Shown here piece by piece: positions 7,324-11,473 of a stretch of 11,473 bases of DNA. The DNA comes from Calditrichota bacterium (GTDB lineage: Bacteria > Zhuqueibacterota > Zhuqueibacteria > Residuimicrobiales > Krinioviventaceae). A program made the position numbers and the translations under genes. How positions within the stretch are numbered: position 1 is the stretch's first letter; each line of letters starts with the position of its first letter. The DNA is taken from positions 1 through 11,473 of the forward strand of contig RPQV01000055.1 in the NCBI GenBank assembly GCA_003818595.1. The letters run 5' to 3'. The notes under the pieces were generated by a model. That model had not been told where the DNA came from, ran no database searches, and worked only from the letters and a program-made list of their open reading frames with translations.

Positions 7324-8095
7324 TTACGGCAGCACCAGATCCATGATCCACCCGCTGATCGCGTTGAGCACTGCCGGCGACATGGTTTCTGCGATCTCCT
7401 GATATTCTGCAGGCGATCCCGACCGTGCCTTCTGCAGCATGTGATTGAGATTGGGGGGTTTTAAGAGAAGATAATGGCAGTTGCCGCCCTCTGACAAGGC
7501 GTTTTGTATCGCTGCCTGGTTAGGCCCTGCAACCACTTGTGCATCTTGGGCACCGATTAAGGAAAGTATCGGACATCGCACTCGACTCAAGTCCAGGCGT
7601 GGATCGTAGAGTAGGAAATCCTTTGTCCATGGCAACAACATTCCGGCACTAAACTCCGCTGGAGTTTCCGACGTCGCATATCCACTTTTACCCAGAGCCG
7701 ATCTTTCGGCGGCTGAGGTGTGGTGCAGGTAATCATCATAAAGGCTATTCAGTGCAGCAATGGCCGATCTCTCATCAGGCAAATCATGGAGAATCTCAGT
7801 TGCTTTCCGGATAAGTTCAACGTGCTTGGCAATTGTCTTCTTCTTCACCCCGAAATCCGGCGCCACACGACGAATTTGAGCGCATAAAATCTCACTGCCC
7901 GAAAGACCAGGCCCGCCCAGCATGACAACAAACGCTGTCTGATGATTGCGTGCAGCGACCATAGACGCCACATTCGCGCCCTCGCTGTGACCGATCAGTC
8001 CGATGCGCAGGGTGGAATAGAATCAGGAATCGTCAATGTTCCGGCTAAGGTAATTCCGGCCTGCACACGTGAGGTAAAGCCTGTTGCATCACCAA
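7324..8095 (-). pseudogene. Alpha/beta-hydrolase pseudogene with internal deletion and frameshift
   Basis: Remnant of a serine hydrolase of the alpha/beta fold (dienelactone/esterase-like). The C-terminal two thirds is an open frame: the nucleophile elbow GHSEG (about 7989-8003), then VASMVAARN, then D in GAQDAQVV and H in NLNHML, so the catalytic triad residues survive. Reading upstream in that frame reaches a TGA (about 8023-8025) only seven codons before RIGLIGHSEG. In a different frame, about 8024-8095, the sequence encodes AGITLAGTLTIP, a typical N-terminal motif of the same family. The region that should lie between, with the oxyanion-hole GSG and about 90-100 residues, is absent. The two pieces therefore meet at an internal deletion that also changes frame. 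A 5' portion is missing too, where the 42-bp repeats begin. A GTG at 7971 would start translation after the nucleophile serine, so a functional short protein is unlikely. Confidence 0.72.
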
Positions 8096-8102
8096 GCCGC
8101 TT

Positions 8103-8270
8103 CTTCGTTCATGAATCAACGCCTTCTGCCATCGAAGGGCATTCCTTCACTCATGAACAAAGCTCTTCTGCCGCCGTAAGGTATTCCTTCACTCACGAAG
8201 ATCACTCTTTTTCACCCGACGATGCTCCATTCAGCCGTGAATTCTCATCAAGAGGGGGAAATGATTATTG
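8103..8270. repeat. 42-bp tandem repeat (three clear units, a fourth degenerate)
   Basis: Head-to-tail units begin at 8103, 8145 and 8187, each with cttc(g/a)(t/c)tca and then a purine-rich stretch. A diverged fourth unit starts near 8229. Units 1 and 2 match at 30 of 42 positions by my count, and units 2 and 3 at about 25 of 42. The period is 14 codons, so frames persist on both strands. The plus strand reads SFTHE and related blocks. The minus strand reads F(V/M)SEG(I/M)P(Y/F) then GRR, twice. The units abut with no spacers, so this is not a CRISPR array. The repeat lies against the broken 5' end of the hydrolase remnant. Confidence 0.75.
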
Positions 8271-8282
8271 ATCGGCATACCA

Positions 8283-8344
8283 CCGATTAGAAGGCAATTA
8301 CAGAACGCCGTAGTGGGCGATGGCGCCGGTTAAAAGGCGACCAC
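8283..8344. repeat. Degenerate direct repeat, 19-bp core, 43-bp period
   Basis: The segments 8283-8301 (ccgattagaaggcaattac) and 8326-8344 (ccggttaaaaggcgaccac) agree at 14 of 19 positions, and all five differences are transitions. The spacing of 43 bp is close to the neighbouring 42-bp repeat, although the sequences are not obviously related. The stretch has no coding frame I can support. Confidence 0.45.
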
Positions 8345-8354
8345 CACTCCGGCG
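8306..8354. repeat. Imperfect inverted repeat (hairpin) in the non-coding scar
   Basis: Left arm 8306-8316 (cgccgtagtgg) pairs with right arm 8344-8354 (ccactccggcg), 10 of 11 positions, around a 27-base loop that is itself GC-rich. It lies 33 bp downstream of the stop of the small secreted protein gene in the direction of transcription. No T tract follows, so an intrinsic terminator is doubtful. A REP-like palindrome or RNA stem is equally possible. Confidence 0.4.
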
Positions 8355-8386
8355 TGTTCCAAAAACTCTCCTTTTACAGAGAAGGA

Positions 8387-8875
8387 TTATTTCTTAACAT
8401 AAACCAGTTTACCGCTGCTATCGCCCCGTTGCGATGTCTGGTCGAAGGCAATGGTCAATTCTTTACCGTCCGCAGACAGGCTCCATTTCTCGGTACGCTT
8501 TGATTCAAACTTTTGACCTTCGCGTTCAAAAACGCGAACGGTTTCGTACACCAATACGGCATCCTGCCAGGCGGCTTTGCTTTCCGTCGAGCCTCTCTCG
8601 GTGGTTTCTTTGACTACCTGACCGTCAAGCGTCACTTTACTGGTCATCTTGCGCTCCTGACCATCGCGGCCCGGCACAGTCCGCTCAATTGTCAGAGTAC
8701 TGGCATCCTGCGTGACCACCATTGTTGCCGCGGCAAAAGAACCAGGACCTCTCCCCTGTCCGCCCTCGGGTAAGGTACTTTTTTCGCGATCCAGATTCCA
8801 GGTGCCACTGAAATTCACGCCCGCGATGAGCGCAACAGATAACATCAACAGGATGAACATCATGATTTTTTTCAT
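8387..8875 (-). CDS. Small secreted beta-rich protein of unknown function (lipocalin-like)
   Basis: A 162-residue protein I cannot assign to a named family with certainty. It opens MKKIMMFILLMLSVALIA, a clear signal peptide probably cleaved around A18, giving a mature protein of about 144 residues that is periplasmic or secreted. NFSGTWNLDREKS at 21-33 resembles the start of lipocalin-like or calycin-like domains seen in many environmental bacteria. After it come alternating short polar and hydrophobic stretches (TMVVTQDASTLTIERTV, KMTSKVTLDG, RTEKWSLSADGKELTI, GKLVYVKK) that look like antiparallel beta strands. No cysteines, catalytic motifs or lipobox are visible. An AGAGGT site sits about 7 bp upstream of the ATG. 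It lies 102 bp after the GH3 gene and precedes the repeat-rich scar, so it may be the end of the uxaC-GH3 unit or stand alone. Confidence 0.82.
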   Translation of the reverse strand: MKKIMMFILLMLSVALIAGVNFSGTWNLDREKSTLPEGGQGRGPGSFAAATMVVTQDASTLTIERTVPGRDGQERKMTSKVTLDGQVVKETTERGSTESKAAWQDAVLVYETVRVFEREGQKFESKRTEKWSLSADGKELTIAFDQTSQRGDSSGKLVYVKK

Positions 8876-8947
8876 TGTTTTTACCTCTTGTAAATGGTTA
8901 GGACTGCTAGTAAAAACGCTTCATGGCGATAAAAGTTCTTTTTTAGC

Positions 8948-8970
8948 CACTGATGAGCACGGATTGACAC
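8948..8970. repeat. Short 10-bp-period CAC..GAT repeat between the GH3 gene and the next gene
   Basis: CACTGATGAG (8948-8957), CACGGATTGA (8958-8967) and CAC (8968-8970) form a short tandem pattern in the gap between the GH3 stop and the small secreted protein. It resembles the GCCACGGATGAACACGGAT-type intergenic repeats that I recall from environmental bacterial genomes. No function is known to me, and the array here is very short. Confidence 0.35.
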
Positions 8971-8977
8971 CGCCGGT

Positions 8978-11200
8978 TCATTCGACGACTGTGAATTCTC
9001 CCTGTAGTCCCTGCTCAGCATTCCAACCGATCCAGACGTGAAAGGCGCCGGGTTCTACAACATAGTGATGATCGAGACCGTGGAAACCAAGATCGTGTGC
9101 TTTGAGCACAAAAGTGACTCTCTTTTTTTCACCGGGGTTGAGGTTGATGCGCTGGAATCCTTTGAGTTCCTTCACCGGACGGGTGACGCTGCCGAACAAA
9201 TCACGGATATAAAGCTGAGCCACTTCGGTTGCCGGGAACTGCCCGGTATTGGTGATTTCAGCCGTGACGATGAGTTCGCCATCGATTTTCATCGCCGGAG
9301 CTGAGAGGCGCAAGTTTTCATAGACAAAGCTCGAATAGGTCAATCCATAACCGAAGGGATATTCCGGCGTATAGTCAACATCCATATATTTTGAAGTGTC
9401 TTCTCGCGGATCCACCGGTGTACCCATAGGAATACCGAGCGACTGCGGCACCGGCGGGCGGCCGGTGTTCTTGTGGGCATAGTAGATGGGAATTTGGCCG
9501 ACAGTGCGCGGGAAGCTGACCGTCAGGCGTCCGCATGGTGAAACATCGCCAAAGATAATGTCCGCCAACGCGGGGCCGCCCATTGTGCCCGGATGAAAAT
9601 AGTAGAGGACGGCATCGGCGTGTTCGCTGATGTTTTGAAAAGTGAGCGGCCGACCCGCCATAATGACGACAACCATTGGTTTTCCAGTCTCCACTAATGC
9701 CGCCGCCAATTCATTCTGCGCTCCCGGCAAATTAATAAAAGCGCGTGAATGCGCCTCTCCGGACAGACTCTGTTCTTCGCCGAGTACTAGCACAATGACA
9801 TCCGCTTTGGCGGCTGCCTGCAAAGCTTCTGCAAATCCTTCTCGCCCGATATCCCTGCTCTTCTTTATTCCAGATGCGTAATAAAGATTCGCGCCCAGTC
9901 GCTCGCCGAATGCGGCTTTCGGAGTCACCACAGCCGAGACCGCGCCGTCTCCGGACCAACACCCCATTTGATCAAAGGGCGAATCCGCCAGCGGACCAAT
10001 CAATGCAATCCTGCATTTTTTCAAGGGTAAAATGCCATCGTTTTTAAGCAAAACCGCACTCTGAACAGCCGCCTGGTGAGCGATCTGTAAATGGCTGCTG
10101 CTGAGGATGGCATCACGGCCTCGGCCGTCATTGTAAGGTCGATCGAATAATCCTTTGCGGTATTTTATTCTCAGAATATCGGCCACGCGCGCATCAACCA
10201 GTTTCTCGGAAATCTTTCCTTCGGCGATGAGCTGCTCAAGATGTCGTTCATAGGCATTGCCGACCATTTCCATGTTGACGCCCGCGGTCACGGATTTGAA
10301 AGCCACTTCCTTTTCATCTTGGCAAAAGCCATGATTGATCATCTGATGCATGGATGCCCAATCGCTGACGACAAAGCCGTCAAATTTCCATTCACCGCGC
10401 AGGATTTGGCTCAAAGTGAATTCGTTGCCGGAGGCGGGCACGCCGTTGATATCGTTAAAGGCGCTCATGAAGGTGCCGACGCCGGCCATCACGGCCGCAT
10501 GAAAAGATGGCAGAAAGACATCGCGCAGCTGCCGCTCGGGAATCCAGGTCGTATTGTAGTCGCGGCCGCCTTCCGCAGCACCATAGCCGACATAATGTTT
10601 GGCGCAGGCGACAAGCGCATCGGCAGCGGTCAGAATTTCGCCTTGAAATCCGCGCACCATGGCGGCGCCGAGAATACTGGTCAAGTATGGATCCTCGCCG
10701 CACGTTTCCGCGATTCGTCCCCACCTCGGGTCGCGAGTGATATCGATCATCGGTGCAAAGGTCCAGTGAATGCCATCAGCAGCGGCTTCGATTGCCGCCA
10801 TGCGCGCGCCTTTTTCAATCAGCTCAGCATTCCAAGTGCAGGATAAACCAAGAGGGATCGGCAAAATCGTCTGATATCCGTGAATGACATCTCGGCCATA
10901 GATCAGAGGGATACCCAATCGTGACTGCTCGACGGCGATATGTTGAAATTGATTGCGTAATTGCCATTGGTTATTCGTTCCTGCATTTAATAAAGAGCCG
11001 ACGCTTCCGCTTTTAATCAAATCGATAAATTCCGAATTCATCCCACTCGCGGGCATGCGCTGAATCATTTGGCCGATTTTTTCCTGCAGCGTCATTTTAT
11101 CTAAAAGATCGCTGACTTTGTCCTCAATAGTGACCTCCGCCTGGAGCAGCGATCCCAGCAACAATAACATACAAAGAGCTTGGTGCTTGGTCTTTTTCAT
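8978..11200 (-). CDS. bglX: Secreted glycoside hydrolase family 3 beta-glycosidase (BglX-like)
   Basis: A retaining beta-glycosidase, probably a beta-glucosidase or beta-xylosidase, that removes sugars from the non-reducing end of oligosaccharides in the periplasm or outside the cell. It has 740 residues, close to E. coli BglX. I start it at the ATG at 11200, not 39 bp upstream, because this gives the signal peptide MKKTKHQALCMLLLLGSLLQA and has a GAGGTGA site about 8 bp before it. The order is a TIM-barrel domain (about 25-360), an alpha/beta sandwich (about 375-620) and a fibronectin III-like C-terminal domain (about 640-740). The nucleophile is D280 in VVSDWASM. Substrate-binding signatures are GRDVIHG (D104), DPRWGR and KHYVGYG (K201, H202). 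A candidate acid/base is E482 in LSGEAHSR. It follows uxaC after 67 bp on the same strand, which fits a shared transcript for plant- or algal-glycan use. Confidence 0.94.
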   Translation of the reverse strand: MKKTKHQALCMLLLLGSLLQAEVTIEDKVSDLLDKMTLQEKIGQMIQRMPASGMNSEFIDLIKSGSVGSLLNAGTNNQWQLRNQFQHIAVEQSRLGIPLIYGRDVIHGYQTILPIPLGLSCTWNAELIEKGARMAAIEAAADGIHWTFAPMIDITRDPRWGRIAETCGEDPYLTSILGAAMVRGFQGEILTAADALVACAKHYVGYGAAEGGRDYNTTWIPERQLRDVFLPSFHAAVMAGVGTFMSAFNDINGVPASGNEFTLSQILRGEWKFDGFVVSDWASMHQMINHGFCQDEKEVAFKSVTAGVNMEMVGNAYERHLEQLIAEGKISEKLVDARVADILRIKYRKGLFDRPYNDGRGRDAILSSSHLQIAHQAAVQSAVLLKNDGILPLKKCRIALIGPLADSPFDQMGCWSGDGAVSAVVTPKAAFGERLGANLYYASGIKKSRDIGREGFAEALQAAAKADVIVLVLGEEQSLSGEAHSRAFINLPGAQNELAAALVETGKPMVVVIMAGRPLTFQNISEHADAVLYYFHPGTMGGPALADIIFGDVSPCGRLTVSFPRTVGQIPIYYAHKNTGRPPVPQSLGIPMGTPVDPREDTSKYMDVDYTPEYPFGYGLTYSSFVYENLRLSAPAMKIDGELIVTAEITNTGQFPATEVAQLYIRDLFGSVTRPVKELKGFQRINLNPGEKKRVTFVLKAHDLGFHGLDHHYVVEPGAFHVWIGWNAEQGLQGEFTVVE

Positions 11201-11267
11201 TCCTGGCTCACCTCGTTCGCATCGATTCCACATTTTCATCTTGGGAAAATACTAGGGCTTGATAAAT

Positions 11268-11473
11268 TTACATCTTGTAATTTTTTTTGGATAAATTATA
11301 AGCCAGATCGACAATGACTTCTTCAGCCTCGTCCATTTCGAGCACGTGTTCCGCAACCAGCTCCGCGAGATAGCGCGCATCGATCCTCCGAGCGACATCG
11401 TGACGGGCAGGAATTGAAGGAAACGCACGCGTGTCGTCGATAAAACCGACAGTGTTGTAGAATCCCGCGGTCT
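11268..11473 (-). CDS. uxaC: Uronate (glucuronate/galacturonate) isomerase, C-terminal part
   Basis: The last 67 residues of UxaC, an amidohydrolase-fold enzyme that isomerises D-glucuronate to D-fructuronate and D-galacturonate to D-tagaturonate in the cytoplasm. The rest lies beyond the right edge. The fragment reads GFYNTVGFIDDTRAFPSIPARHD and then RRIDARYLAELVAEH, close to the C-terminus of E. coli UxaC as I recall it. It ends in DLAYNLSKKNYKM before TAA, again as in the family. The catalytic metal-binding residues lie upstream and are not visible. No terminator is evident between it and the GH3 gene. Confidence 0.93.
   Translation of the reverse strand, partial: TAGFYNTVGFIDDTRAFPSIPARHDVARRIDARYLAELVAEHVLEMDEAEEVIVDLAYNLSKKNYKM

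Larger units (their letters stand above)
8096..8386. other. Repeat-rich non-coding interval between the small secreted protein and the hydrolase pseudogene
   Basis: About 290 bp with no supportable gene. From the right it holds a T-rich patch after the upstream stop codon, the hairpin with 43-bp degenerate direct repeats, then the 42-bp tandem repeat that runs up to the broken hydrolase. A 109-codon plus-strand frame (7942-8271) covers the repeats, but half of it is antisense to hydrolase coding sequence and it lacks a convincing start. I treat it as chance. Confidence 0.6.

Noticed and set aside
7226..7351. N-terminal extension of RhaM
   Set aside because: The extra 42 residues match nothing in RhaM and overlap an AT-rich promoter-like stretch; the ATG at 7225 gives the exact family length.
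7324..7971. Intact 215-residue hydrolase starting at GTG 7971
   Set aside because: This start falls just after the nucleophile GHSEG, so the product would lack the catalytic serine; the homology continues upstream and then breaks.
8103..8270. CRISPR array
   Set aside because: Units are directly contiguous and diverged, with no unique spacers and no cas genes.
7942..8271. 109-codon plus-strand frame covering the 42-bp repeats
   Set aside because: Its first half is antisense to hydrolase coding sequence, and no convincing start signal was seen. The repeats explain the open frame because 42 is a multiple of three.
8355..8386. Intrinsic terminator after the small secreted protein gene
   Set aside because: A CCTT/AAGG mini-stem followed by TTTTT is present on the minus strand, but the stem is only about 4 bp, too weak to support.
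10241..10846. 201-codon plus-strand open frame
   Set aside because: Antisense to the conserved GH3 barrel; no recognisable domain and no ribosome-binding site of note.
11201..11239. Upstream ATG of the GH3 gene
   Set aside because: Would place 13 charged residues before a normal signal peptide; the ATG at 11200 has the better ribosome-binding site.

Overview
All recognisable genes in this 11.5 kb window lie on the minus strand, so transcription runs from right to left. The long plus-strand frames are antisense shadows. The gene set (exported glycosidases, a Tat-tagged dehydratase, uronate and rhamnose enzymes, an exported M16C peptidase, moderate GC, Shine-Dalgarno sites before most genes) suggests a free-living, Gram-negative polysaccharide degrader, perhaps of the Bacteroidota/Calditrichota/KSB1 or Planctomycetes kind. 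I cannot place the taxon from the sequence alone.

Layout in transcription order. (1) 11473-8978: the last 67 residues of uronate isomerase (uxaC), then after 67 bp a secreted family 3 beta-glycosidase (bglX-like). (2) 8875-8387: a small secreted beta-rich protein of unknown function. (3) 8386-7324: a decayed stretch holding about 43-bp degenerate repeats with a hairpin, a 42-bp tandem repeat of 3-4 units, and an alpha/beta-hydrolase pseudogene. That pseudogene has lost an internal segment and changed frame. (4) 7225-3712: a compact four-gene unit made of L-rhamnose mutarotase (rhaM), an exported sialidase-fold protein with four Asp boxes, an enolase-superfamily acid-sugar dehydratase resembling L-rhamnonate dehydratase but carrying a twin-arginine signal, and a YkgJ-type cysteine-cluster protein. 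Junctions are an 8-bp overlap, a 16-bp gap and a 1-bp TAATG overlap. (5) 3551-2688: a class II (zinc) ketose-bisphosphate-type aldolase with its own candidate promoter. (6) 2511-1: an exported PreP-like M16C zinc peptidase that runs off the left edge.

Taken together, parts 1, 4 and 5 read as a locus for using glycans that contain rhamnose and uronic acid. Exported beta-propeller and GH3 enzymes would release sugars, RhaM would interconvert rhamnose anomers, the dehydratase would act on an aldonic acid such as L-rhamnonate, an aldolase would split the product, and UxaC would handle released glucuronate or galacturonate. This is inference from gene content. The points most worth a second look are the Tat signal on a normally cytoplasmic type of dehydratase, the coupled YkgJ protein, the unusual start of the sialidase-fold gene, and the repeat-rich scar around the broken hydrolase.
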